DNA of 64,000 bases from Cunninghamia lanceolata (Eukaryota > Streptophyta > Pinopsida > Cupressales > Cupressaceae). The stretch is taken from positions 558,001-622,000 of the forward strand of contig BSBN01001199.1 of assembly GCA_027924645.1 (NCBI GenBank), read 5' to 3'. Below are positions 12,401 through 22,846 of the stretch, piece by piece; position 1 is the first letter of the stretch; each line of letters begins with the position of its first letter. The translations under genes and the position numbers were made by a program. The notes beneath the pieces are model-generated. The model did no database searches. It worked only from the letters and a program-made list of their open reading frames with translations, and was not told the origin of the DNA.

Positions 12401-14625
12401 AGCTTCAAGTTCAAAACAATGCCTAGAAAGACAAGGCCCAGTTGCAACTTGTTGAGATATAATAGTTTCACGCTTTAAAAAAACTTGGGAGTATCAGTAC
12501 AAGAATGAAAGTTCTTGAGTCAAACGGCTACATAAATCATCAAAAAGAATCATTTTGTGTTATCATGATCGCAAACTGGCGAGAGCATATTTGTTCCTTT
12601 TAAGAGCTTGAATCACATGGATTTCTAGTGAAAAATGCAGAAACAAAAATAAAACAAATGAAATTGCATCAGGAATAAAGATCTGCAAAACCTAGCTGCG
12701 GCCCAATATGCTGGAATAATATAAAGAGTAGAAAAATAAAGAGCTTACCTTATTCTGATTGGAGATATGAACATGGTGGCTAAGAGTTTCACTTCGTGGA
12801 ATCTCATACAGACACGAATCAAGCTCTCCATTGGTAGCCTCACTCAGGAAGGAGGTGACATCAAACAGAGATAAACATCAAAAATATATCAAAAATTGCA
12901 TTATAACGACATATATGGCCGTGGCCAATAGATTAAATACCTCTGCAAATAGTGAAAATATGCCCAAAATCTGAAATGAATGAGCTTACCAATAAGTTTT
13001 AGGTGAGAATCACTCAGGAAATGGTGCGGGAATAGCAAGAAGGTCAATTTTCTCAAGTCCAAACCCTCTTCAGTGGCGACCATGGTGTGCAGAGGAGTCT
13101 CCAAAAAAATGCAATTAAGAAATGAACCCGCAGAAGTAGGGTTTCGAAAGTGTTTGGGATTTAGGGTTTCTTTTTGCCCTAAAGGAAGTGTTGGTTTTAA
13201 TCACATATTATTCACTTTTGAAGACTTGACTAATACCCACAAGGTATGTTATTCACCATGTCAAGTGACTAGGCTCAAACTTAGGTTATGAAATGCATTA
13301 GTCCCCTTTTGAGTGTTCGATGTCTGGGCTTTATGCCTAAAGGATCTTTTAGTTCCCTTTGAAGGAAAAATTTAAGTCCTTATGCCCTTGGAAGACCATT
13401 TGCATGTTGAGTGAAAATGAAGTCATAGGGACTATTAATTCTTTCCAAAATTCATATGCCTTAGAGATTTTACAGATAAGATAGAAGATAAGCCTCATAG
13501 GCTTTATTTTTGCAGAAAAACTATAATATGCCCTCATATTTTAAATGATTTTTATAGAAAATCATATGACAATGGATGTAAGACAATTGGCATAGTAAAA
13601 AAGGCCTTGTAATAGTTTTATTTTGCAAAAAAGTCAAATCGAGATAAGATATGTATTGAAACTGTAAATCTATTGTAAAGTTTTGTTTTAAAGCAATAAA
13701 TTACAAATTTCTTTAAATAAAACTATTTTAAGTGGTTAGAACAAGAGGATGTTCTTTTTCTGGGTGAAGTGGATTAGATATGGATGGAAATAGGACTTTT
13801 ATGAGCAAATAAAGCATATTTTAAAGTAGGTCTTGGTGGGGTCTACCTTGAGGGAGATTTTGACAGCTTTTATGTGTAGATTGGAGGTGATTTGAAAGCT
13901 TTATTTTTGGCTTTTTTGAGGAGCTCAAAAATGAGCTTGGATGTCTATTATTAGGAGCTTTTTTCTAGCTTTCTTTTGGGAAGATTTTTCACAGGATATA
14001 TGGTAGAGATTACTTCTTTTTCAGTAGTTCTAGTTACAGCTTTTGGCAGAATAGAGTAGAGATTAGAGTGTAGGATATCGGGGTCTTCCTCTCACACTGA
14101 GAGTGTTGTATTTAGTCTATGTACTCATTATTCCTTCAGTTATAGAGCAGCAGTTTTCTTTCACTTTTTGCCTCTATTTTTCCAAGGTTATTTTGATATT
14201 ACACTGTGATAAGCATTTATCCTTTGTTTTGTCTTGATTTTGTGATAGATATGCAAATATTTTGCTTGGTTCAGGTTGCATGTTGTGTTTTGATTAAACC
14301 TTCATACAAAATATTTATGAATTAGGTAGAATCAAGTGTTGTGAAGATCAAAGTTCTATAGTCTGACTGTGAGTAAGATTTGATAGGAATTCAGTGTTGG
14401 TGCATCACCCTAAAAAATTCATTTTAGTTATTTATTTTAGTATACCTTTCTCATCCCTTTTCCCAGACAAGTCATTAGATTAGGAAAAAATCATAAGGAG
14501 AACTAGCTCACTCTGGAGATTCACTCTTGATATAGGAAACCCACAACCTGAGAGTGTTTCCATGTTTCAATAGATAGCTAAGTCTTCTGTAGGCTTAGCA
14601 TAGGGTGCATATCTGGTTGATAACA
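9418..14625 (+). repeat. 3' LTR of the LARD-like element
   Basis: This is the 5208-bp right LTR, with intact TGTTATCA and TGATAACA ends. It lacks the TRIM found in the other LTR, so it gives the empty-site sequence (TTTTA followed by TGTGTAG near 13870). It carries the second copy of the antisense exon-like block and the shared 73-codon plus-strand frame at 11121-11342. Confidence 0.9.
10749..13083 (-). pseudogene. Captured gene remnant with intron-like structure, antisense, copy 2
   Basis: The blocks correspond to those of the left LTR: A 13083-12990 (ATG start, donor GTAAGC), B ending 12749 (donor GTAAGC), C 12422-12277 (acceptor TTTCTAG, donor GTAAAA), D ending 11704 (donor GTATGTGAG) and E ending 10749 (donor GTAAAT). 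Block C keeps one frame through HTGAVAVYALISVKNK to the donor, with one internal TAG where the other copy has TGG. Donors at B and D are closer to the plant consensus here than in copy 1. Conservation of reading frame and splice-like borders in two independently decaying copies supports a coding origin. Function unknown. Confidence 0.45.
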
Positions 14626-14630
14626 ATTAA

Positions 14631-15775
14631 TATAATAGTTTGTTTTCTTTATGATATTTTTATTTATGGTATAATTTTAATATAAATAAATCTATTTACT
14701 TGAAATAGGTTTAATTTCTAAATATTTAACCCAAATAATTTAAAATATTTATAATACTAATTTTAAAAAATTACATATATGAGGGATAATCCAATTCTAG
14801 ATTATGGAGAATAAGTCATAATTATTTGAAATTATGTAGAGAAATGAGTCCACATTATTTGGAATGAAATTCTCTCTAATCTAGGAAAATGACCATGAGT
14901 CTAGATTTTTTGAAATAGTTTAGGAAAGCAATAATTGCTACTATGAGAATTCCTACACATGGATATTTCTATTGAGAAGATACAAAGCTTTACAAATACA
15001 CATTGTGTCACAAAGATTGATCATTTATTATGGAGTAAAGAAATCATACACATGTACATTCCTATGGATGACAAGCAATGGCAGTTGTTATGGTATCCAT
15101 TCATTGAAATCGTCATGCTTCCTATTATTAGATGCCAACATCTTCAATGTCTTAGTAAAAACATGAAGGATATTTAGTTAATTGAGACAACTAAGTTTTC
15201 CATCATTCTCTCAATAAAAATTAGATTAAAAGGTTAATGTATTGTTAGATACTGTATACCTTGAGAAAATAAGAGTTTTTACTTGACAATTTTTTGTTTT
15301 TGTACCAATTTAATATATATGAAATATGTTCCAATTATATTATTGGCATGATTCCAACATATTTTGAATGAGTGCTATTGTGCTACTTATTTTATGACTA
15401 TGAATAATATGTCAAAGTCAAAGTCTTGTTTATTTTTAAATTAAATAAACTTATTCTTTAGTTTATTTCAAATATGTTGATTCTAAATAATATAATCAAA
15501 CATAAACCAAAATAAATCAATGGATTTAATTTTACTTATTTTTTATAGCTACACAAGAAAGTGCAGTTTATTTCAATAAATATGATTCATCCAATATCTT
15601 ACAAACAAGTCTAGTTTGTTTGAAATAATATGATTGGTTTAGTGCAAGTAAGTCTAGTTTATTTCAACAAGTAAAAGTAATATGATTTATTAAACATCTT
15701 ACAAATAAATAGGATATGGAAATTGTTTTTATATTTTTAATAAGTTAATGTATTTTCAAATAGTTTTAAAAGTTT
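14631..15775. other. AT-rich spacer right of the LARD-like element
   Basis: AT-rich DNA with one weak coding remnant (14959-15177, listed separately). From about 15605 there are scattered copies of a motif like AGTCTAGTTTATTTGAAAT, which becomes a regular tandem array after 15776. Confidence 0.5.
14959..15177 (+). pseudogene. Possible C48 (Ulp1-like) peptidase fragment, frameshifted
   Basis: A 72-codon frame contains HMYIPMDDKQWQLLW, and the overlapping second frame (to 15166) continues with CFLLLDANIFNVL. Read across a one-base shift near 15090, this resembles the C48 core, where a beta strand plus HW is followed by a strand ending in the catalytic Asp. The His that should precede Trp is missing. 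Ulp1-like domains occur in plant transposons of the Mutator type and in expanded gene families. The match is short and made by eye, so this is only a suggestion. Confidence 0.22.
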
Positions 15776-16250
15776 AGTCCAGTTTATTTGAAATGATAAG
15801 ATCTGTCCAATTTATTATACCTAATTTATTCATAACAACATCCAAAATACATTATGTTTACATTTAACAGGATTTGAAAATCTAATTTAATTATAAGTCT
15901 AGTTTATTTGAAATGGTCAAATCTGTCTAATCTATTCTGCTCAGTTTATTTGCAATGGAACCCAAAATACACTATAATTTATAGTTAATAGGATTTGGAA
16001 ATATAAATTAGTTATAAGTCTAGTTTATTTGAAATGCTTAGATCTATCTAATTTATTATGCCTAAATGGCATGCAGTTTAGAATACGTTTTAGTTTACTT
16101 AATAGGATTTGAATAACTAAATTAGTTATAAGTCTAGTTTATTTGAAATGAGCTTGATCTATTGTATTTGGGGTAGAGCTAAATATTTTTAGAATATAGT
16201 CCAATTTATATGAAATGAAACCTTAGTAGGATTTGGAAATCTACTATAGG
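15776..16250. repeat. ~120-bp tandem repeat, four units
   Basis: The motif AGTCTAGTTTATTTGAAATG or a close variant starts at 15776, 15896, 16017 and 16131, giving periods of 120, 121 and 114 bp. Each unit also carries a GATCTRTCTAATTTATT-like segment and an AATAGGATTTGRAAAT-like segment. The last unit is partly rearranged. The array ends where the next LTR begins (16251). Confidence 0.8.
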
Positions 16251-17385
16251 TGTATACGCCTAAAAATTACACGACTTGGTCTAAATAAATATTCTTAATA
16301 TTTATTCCCTTCTAATTCTTCTATTAATAAATAAATAAATAAATTTATTTATTTGATTCACATTCCTCTAAGTTATTTAAATATCAAAATATTTAATTAC
16401 CTATTCTAAAGTCAAAATTAAATAAAATCCCTTATTTAATTAAATTCTTCCAAATAATTAAATAAATCTTAATTATTTAATTAAATCATATCATTCTTCC
16501 AAATTTAAATAAATCAAATCAAATTTATTTAAATCCTCTCAATCTCTAAAAATAAAATATAATCAAATATTTTATTTATTCTTTCAAAATCATTTTAAAT
16601 TAAATAATATCAATTATTTAATTCTTTCTTCCAATAATATCTTCTCTAAATTTAAATAAATCAAATATTTATTTAAGTTGTCTTTTTCTTCTAAATTGAG
16701 TTATCTCTAAATATAATTCAATCCTTGTGCACATGCAATTGAATATTCTAAATATTTAATTGGCTAAAATATCTTCTCATGCTCGTGCAATATTTATTCT
16801 CTAGTTCTAATCTCTTAACTGATTGATCTATTCTTTTAATTGATTTATCTCTTCAATTAACTCATTCTTCTATTTCTTTAATTCCTCTCATGCAAAATAT
16901 AGCAAGACAATTGTCTTCCTTCTATTCGCGCACGTTCCTCAACCGTTCTATACCATTGATCTTCTCTCTCACAAGTCTATAAATTGAACCCTATTCTTCC
17001 ATTTCATTCATCCAATCTTTAAGTATTGTTACTCTGTAGGAATTACAGCGCGCCTTTGGCACCAATTCCTTCATTGCTTGTGATTACACTTGTTACTACA
17101 TGCTACTATCATTGTTGTGAAGCTCATCTTCATGGCAATATTATCATAGCCATTCCCATTTGAACATCTTGGAATCATAGCAAGGAAGTGTACCTTCTAA
17201 GGGCCATATTCATAGACAAGATCATTTGTGATAGGCGATCAATGGAAGCTTCGAATTAAAGGAGATTTCCTTTGTATTGTTCATTGTTTGATTGAATCTC
17301 TTTTGTTCATTATTTCATTGAGTTTTAGGTATCATTGATATTTATTATATTGATTATTCATGTTGAATCCAATTTTTCCCTAACA
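16251..17385 (+). repeat. 5' LTR of the TAT-like gypsy element
   Basis: This 1135-bp LTR has TG/CA ends. Its first half (about 16290-16700) is extremely AT-rich, with runs of AATTA and AAATAAATA type and an (AAAT)n tract at 16324-16345. The left border is set by the TG after the tandem array, the right border by the primer site. Confidence 0.7.
16978..16986 (+). promoter_or_regulatory. TATA-box candidate in the gypsy LTR
   Basis: CTATAAATT lies about 400 bp before the LTR end, after a CT-rich stretch (CTTCTCTCTCACAAG). Position and context suit the LTR core promoter. Confidence 0.5.
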
Positions 17386-17389
17386 TTTT

Positions 17390-17408
17390 TGGCACCCACT
17401 GTGGGGCC
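17390..17408 (+). other. Primer-binding site of the TAT-like element
   Basis: TGGCACCCACTGTGGGGCC follows the LTR after a short T run (17386-17389). It is close to the TGGCGCCCACCGTGGGGCC form known from TAT-type plant gypsy elements. Confidence 0.8.
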
Positions 17409-17459
17409 TAGCCCCAAATTTAACCCAAAAACTAAGTTTTTGTGTTTTAGAAAGCTGTA

Positions 17460-17780
17460 CATAGGAGGAAATAGTGCATCTGACACATCCTAACATGCAT
17501 CTAATATCTCTTATGGTGCATATGTTCCTTCAGTGCATATAGTCTCTGATCCAGTGCACCTACTATCTGTTCTAGTGTATATATCCTTTCGGCGCATACA
17601 AACTCTGTTCTAACGCATTACCCTTTGATACGACACATCTGTCAGATCGGTGCATATAAAATATTTTCTTTTGCTTTTGACCTCTGTCTTAGCACATATG
17701 TACTACGGCACTTCTGATCTCTGTTTCTGCACATTTAGTTTCTGAAGCTGTGCATATGATCTAGGCAGCAATTTTTAGGG
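17460..17780. repeat. Degenerate GTGCAT/GCGCAT micro-repeats
   Basis: About ten loosely spaced copies, some 30-35 bp apart, of a GTGCAT or GCGCAT core followed by a segment like ANTCTCTGNTC. A second group of similar GCGCATTTGT-type units lies at about 19050-19230. They bracket the 91-bp array in the element's leader. Confidence 0.5.
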
Positions 17781-18014
17781 TTTCCTTGAGATTTTTGCTA
17801 ACACAGACGTCTCTTTTGTAGGAACTCTCTTGATCTATTTTGCAAGCTAGGTACTAGTTTAGAATCATATAGTTACACTTGTTAACTCACACTTTGATTT
17901 CTAACAAGAAAGTAAAATGGATGCTCATGCAAATCTCACATAGTTTTAACTAGGAAGGCAGTAATTGAATCATTACTATCTTGCATATCATTGAATCATT
18001 GCTATATTGTTGTA

Positions 18015-18305
18015 CTTCAAAGTTAACAACTCATTGCTATCTAGATAAAATTGAACACATCATTGCTATCTGGGTAAAACTGAACCATTGCTATCTCGAT
18101 TATTACTTCAAAGTTAACAAATTCATGCTATCTAGATAAAATTGAACACATCATTTCTATCTAGGTAAAACTGAACCATTGCTATCTCGATCATCACTTC
18201 AAAGTTAACAATTTGTGCTATCTGGGATAAAATTGAACACATCATTACTATCTTGGTAAAACTGGACCATTGCTATCTTGTTATCATTTCAAAGTTAACA
18301 AATTT
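18015..18305. repeat. 91-bp tandem repeat, about 3.2 units
   Basis: CTTCAAAGTTAACAA or a close variant recurs at 18015, 18106, 18197 and 18287, periods of 91, 91 and 90 bp. Each unit contains three copies of a smaller TTGCTATCT motif, so the unit is itself internally repetitive. A partial, more divergent unit precedes it from about 17945. Confidence 0.85.
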
Positions 18306-19440
18306 CTATGATTGCCCAAGTAGATAGCTCATCTAGTTTTTCTCATTTTAACTAGGGGAAAAGAACCACTGTATTATATGTTTTGGTAATGATACCAGGC
18401 CTATGCTCTCCCCTATCTTGGGTGACCAAAATGCCAGACATATCATTTTCGCATGTGTTTTTCCTTTAGAGGGGCCTGGTCTTGGATACCGTTCATCCAA
18501 GTAGGAACGACCCTAAGTGGTAACAGGCTAGACACTAAGCCCTTCCAAGCAACTATAAATAAATTATGTTTGGAGAGAAAGCTTCAAACAATGAGTGCAG
18601 TTGTGTTATACCGATAGGCAACCTCCCCCAAAACCCTCCAAGATGCAACCCTTACAGGTTGGGAGACTCCATAACAGAGAGTAGTGCTGACGCATGTGTA
18701 ACCACTCGAACGGTTGCCTTTATTACTCATCCTTGTTTTAGTAGACCAAAAACCCCTATAATCCAGTGCAGGGAAGGGCAATTATCACCTCCCAAAGATG
18801 CTTCACTAGAGATAGTGAGAATTCAGTTTTATACTATCCTTTGATACCTAGGCTTGTACTTGCTTTCTTTTTAGTCCAAAAAGAGTCAAAAAATCACAAA
18901 AAAATAAAAAACCATAAAAATATTTTTTGTGTTTGTTGTGTCTTCTTGCCATAATTTCATAAAATTAGATCAAAAATAACTTCTTGCAACTAAAGTACCA
19001 AAAACATCAGAAAAATTTCCAAAAAATTGCAAAAAATACTAAGAAAACTAGAGTGGCGCAGTTATCCTCTTCTGCTGCGCATTTGTGCCAACCTGTGGCG
19101 CATTTGTACTAACTTACAATGCTTTTACCACCTGTTATGATGCATTTGATATTTACCAGTGTGGCGCATCTATCCTGACTTCCTACACATTTACTAGTTT
19201 TTGTAGCACATCTGTTATGGTGCATGCGTGATAGTGAACACTTCCACAGTCTTTGAGAGAAAATTTTTGTCATTTATGGATACCCATTTCAGTCTAGTTC
19301 CAAGTTCTAAGATTAGGTCTTACCTTGCAATCACTTTTTCGTCCGTTCCATAGCATACCCCCTCTTTTGTTGGTCATCTCATTCACCTTCTATCAGGTCT
19401 TCCTAGTCCAAAGTCAAAGTATCCCATATCATATCAGCAT
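18306..19440 (+). other. Leader of the TAT-like element, no gene assigned
   Basis: A 92-codon plus-strand frame (18566-18844) and an overlapping minus-strand frame exist, but I see no known motif. The stretch contains A-rich runs around 18890-19040 and the second group of GCGCAT micro-repeats. I treat it as untranslated leader. Confidence 0.4.
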
Positions 19441-20515
19441 GGGCAGCCAAAGCTCTTTCTACAACCTTATGATTGGCAGAATCAGAGGATATTGGTTCTT
19501 CTTCCTTGATGGCAATAAACACCCATTCATTTTTGGATTTGTCTCCTATCTCTGATTCATCATCTGTTACTCCTTCATTATCAGCTTCTTCATGAACATA
19601 ATAATAGTTCTTTTGGAACCTTTGTCTGTTAGAATTTGACCTTGTAGATCTTTCCGGACATCTTGAAGAAAAATGACCAATATTATTGCAGTTGAAGCAC
19701 TTAAAAGGTAACTTTCCTTCATACTTACCAGATCCTCTTGGCAATCTCTTTGCAATGAGGGCTTCAAGATGAGTTGTTTCTACTTCTTCCTCTTCCATGT
19801 CTTTCCTTGCTTGATCATACCATGACAGCTTCCTTGAAGAGTTCTCTCCTGGATCAAATCTTTGTTTGCCTTTCACATAGGCACTGGCTTTGAATGCAGA
19901 TTCAGTCTTGGGGGGATCATCTCCAAACTTGATCATTTCAAATGTAGCCAGTTTGCCAGCCAATTGCTCTCTTGTGATAGTTGCATGGGCTCTGAATTCA
20001 TCAATGGTAGCAACCTTGATCTTGTAGGCAGCAAGAAGGGATCTAAGAATTTTTCAAACAATCTCATTTTCATCTAGAACTCCACTAGCATTTTTGATTC
20101 CACACACCAGCTCATTTACTCTTGGCATAAAAGTAGTGATATTTTCATCATCTCTCATCTTTAATCTTTCAAATTTTCCTTTGAGACTTTGCAACCTTGC
20201 ACTTTTAACAAACTCATCTCCTTCATGCAGAAGTTCCAGTTTAACCCAAATCTCATAGGTAGTTGGTAGATTAATAACATTTGAGATTTTTGAGTCAGTC
20301 AATGCACTTAGAAGAGCCTCTTTAGTCCGTAGATTATTTTCAGCATCTGTGATTTCATTTAGAGTTGTCGGACCACCCTGTGGAGGTTTATATTCTTTTT
20401 CGACCATGGACAAGTACGCCTTTCCGATACACTCCAAGTGACATTTCATGCGGCCTTTCCAAAGAGTGAAGTTGGTTCCATCAAATTTTGGACTGTCCTT
20501 CTTGTATGACGACAT
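19440..20515 (-). pseudogene. gag: copia gag remnant
   Basis: The frame starts [16 protein letters not shown], as in the intact element, and continues in one frame with a single internal TGA (20051-20053, where the intact copy has TGC). The zinc knuckle CFNCNNIGHFSSRC (CX2CX4HX4C) is complete. Gag forms the particle and packages element RNA in the cytoplasm. The reading frame is lost at the truncation near 19440, before the protease, so no functional polyprotein can be made. Confidence 0.85.
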
Positions 20516-20572
20516 CCTAGATCTCCTCAAGCGGTTAAGCTATTTTTAGAGGAACTCGGCTCTGATACCAAT

Positions 20573-21810
20573 TGTTGATAACTAAGAGGGGGGCGAATCA
20601 GTTATCCTAATCTTTCTTTCAACTCAAACATTCAGATCCACTTTGTTATTCATTAGCATAGCAATTAATCATTCATGAAAGCATAAAGCATAAACATCAG
20701 AGCAGATAAACATCAACACATGAGACACCAAGATTTTTACGTGGAAAATCCGGTTAAGGGAAAAACCACGGGGTGATTAACCCAAGGATTATTCTCTGTT
20801 AAAAGAATAAGAAAAAGATGGTACATGCCAATTAGGGCTCAATGCCCGAGCACATTGCTCACAAGAGGCACACTGCCTACAAAGAGACACACTGTCTACA
20901 AAGTGATGAGAATCACAATCTTGAACTGGAGAATGACATCATTACCATGTCTGAATCAGTTCCATTTAAGCCCAAAAGCCCTTGTTCTGCCTTTCGCACT
21001 TCTCTTTGCTATGTAACGCTTCTCCCCACACAACACACTACTAAATGAATTAACAAGCCCTTATTTATACAAGGCATCGACTTAGGAACAATCATCTAAG
21101 TCAGCAAACATCTACAAGATCATTCGTAAGGCGTGTAATACATCCGTTCGGCCTATCTCTAGAAGAACACCAACAACCGGTGGTCAATGCATCAAATCCA
21201 AACTCTAACTTCAATGAGGACCACCAACATGAACTGAACATGATCCAACGATCATCATAACCTTCCCTGAATCACCAATAACATCCGCACTTCATCAGCT
21301 TACTGGAATTCTTCTTTTCTTCATCCAAAACTTCAAGAACATAGTTTGTCATCACTGTCATAATGAGAAAGGTGCTTCCAGACCTCCAAATCATTCACAA
21401 ATCTATTTTTCACTTCACACTGACCTCTTAAACACTCTCTCCAATCCGTAGAGTGAGATAATACAATTTCGGATCTCACCGGACCTTTCTGTGACCCTCT
21501 GTCACCTCTGAACGTCTGCCGAAACTGGTTCCACATAAACAGCTATAACTTCTTCAGATCATTATGTGGACCTTTGAAATCTTAACTAGAACATCTCAAG
21601 ACGTATATCTACAAACCTTTTAATCCGCATCCTCTGATTCTCAACCCATTGAATACTTTTGCCTTCTTCTTATCACTGTTCTTCACTATTCCTGATTGAG
21701 GCTAATTTTCTCAATATCCTCAGCACACAGCTCATCCAATCCTTCTTATCAATGCAATATGAGTATGTTGACATCAATGAAAACAGTGGTTAACCTCATA
21801 CTTGCAACAA
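20573..21810 (-). repeat. 5' LTR of the truncated copia element
   Basis: This 1238-bp LTR has TG/CA ends: on the plus strand it begins TGTTGATA at 20573 and ends TTGCAACA at 21810. It keeps the block around the GTGGTTTTTCCCTTAACC motif shared with the other copia LTRs, a minus-strand TATAAATA (21062-21069), and the stem GATAACT/AGTTATC near the primer site (20577-20583 and 20600-20606). Confidence 0.85.
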
Positions 21811-22846
21811 TTTTATATTTTCCAAACGGATGTCTAATCAAAACAAGTGGCATCAAGACAAAGTTTATCAATTAGGCATTAAGGATGTAAAACAACTGGG
21901 GCTTTCATGGGTAAGCCATTCAAGAAAAGGAAATGTGAGTTGTGTTAAAAGTGTACTGTGAAATTTTTATTATCTTTTTTAAGGTTTCTTTTCAAATTCT
22001 CTAAGTAATGGCTTCTAGTTCATCTAGCTCTTCTAGCAATATAAAATCCACTCTCAAGAGAGATATTGATAAAATGAAGGCTTGATAGACCTTAAAGTGG
22101 ATACCATGGCCCTCTTAAATATGTTTGAGGAAATGAAGGGAAATGTAGCAACCAACACCATCAATGTAAAGATTATAAGAGATGACATGAAAATCTTGAG
22201 GCAATTCATGGATGATCATACAACCAAGGAGATTACATCTTATAATATTCAATATCATGTTGAAAGGGTTGATAAGTTTGTAAAGGAAATGTATTGTCAT
22301 TTTTGAAGATTAATCTTTGAAGAGAGGATTTTGTATCTTTTCTATTTGTAACCATACTTAGGACAATTTTTGTAACAAATTTTACAAAACATAAACCTAA
22401 CCACCTACTAGAGATTAACACAAGAAGGCCAAGTGTTAATCATCTAAGTAAGGCAAGCCTTTCCTTCTTACTATAAGAATGGGATAATTTTCCTTATAAG
22501 TTTTATCTTTTGTTATCCTAAGTTTTCTATGTTTTATTCCAAAGATATTATATGTTTTCAATATAGTAAATATGTTTATTTTAAATTTTTTGTTATTGAA
22601 GATTGTAAATTCTCTTTTGAAAGTTAATATATGATAGATTGTTTTACAAATAGTTCTCCATTATTAGCATAGTCTTTCATGAGATCTATATATTTATAGG
22701 TTCACATTTGTTGTTCTATTATTGTGATTAATTTTTCTTCAGTTAAAAAATCAATATAAAAAACTCTTTAACATAATATATGGGATACTACAGATCACTA
22801 ATGGATTGTTAAGAGTCTTTATGTAAACCATTGGTTATCTTGTTTT
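21811..22846. other. Spacer between two copia elements with weak coding remnants
   Basis: A 43-codon frame starts at ATG 21831 and contains QLGIKDVKQLGLSW followed by GTAAGC, which could be a splice donor. From 22008 a short frame begins MASSSSSSSSNIKSTLKR and stops at 22083. An overlapping frame to 22306 continues with a Leu/Met/Glu-rich, coil-like stretch (MALLNMFEEMKGNV). These may be one decayed gene with a frameshift near 22080. I do not recognise the product. Confidence 0.3.

Larger units (their letters stand above)
959..14625 (+). mobile_element. LARD-like non-autonomous LTR retrotransposon, 13.7 kb, complete
   Basis: Two direct copies of a 5.2-5.6 kb sequence flank a 2.9-kb interior. 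The right copy begins TGTTATCA and ends TGATAACA, a perfect 8-bp inverted repeat with TG/CA ends. The left copy begins AGTTACCA at 959 (decayed) and ends TGATAACA at 6525. The 5-bp sequence ATTAA lies just outside both ends (954-958 and 14626-14630), a target duplication that fixes the borders. A primer-site-like sequence follows the left LTR at 6531. The interior has one decayed frame and no integrase, RT or RNase H. LTRs longer than the interior and the absence of pol match large retrotransposon derivatives (LARDs). Mobility would have depended on proteins from another element. The LTRs are about 93% alike over the first 200 bp by eye. Confidence 0.9.
16251..19440 (+). mobile_element. TAT-like gypsy element, 5' LTR and leader only
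   Basis: The LTR 16251-17385 begins TGTATACGCC and ends CCCTAACA. It is followed by primer site TGGCACCCACTGTGGGGCC (17390-17408), the form used by TAT/Grande-type Ty3/gypsy elements. About 2 kb of leader follows, with repeat arrays but no recognisable gag. Near 19440 the sequence switches to the gag of a minus-strand copia element, so the rest of this element and its 3' LTR are missing from the window. No target duplication can be tested. Confidence 0.7.
19440..21810 (-). mobile_element. Truncated copia element: 5' LTR and gag only
   Basis: On the minus strand the order is LTR (21810-20573), primer site TGGTATCAGAGCC (20570-20558), and gag starting at ATG 20515. Homology to the intact copia element stops at about 19440, just after the gag residues ERALAA and before the protease. 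The rest of the element and its 3' LTR are absent. It belongs to the same copia group as the elements at 24753 and 32505 but is distinct. Confidence 0.85.

Noticed and set aside
9418..14625. Segmental duplication of a host gene region as the explanation for the 5-kb direct repeats
   Set aside because: TG/CA inverted-repeat ends, a primer site after the left copy and a 5-bp target duplication identify LTRs.
16320..16700. AT-rich stretch as a matrix-attachment region or origin
   Set aside because: It lies within a gypsy LTR and base composition alone does not support such a role.
18566..18844. 92-codon plus-strand frame in the gypsy leader as a gene
   Set aside because: No known motif, an overlapping minus-strand frame of similar quality, and a position in the untranslated leader.
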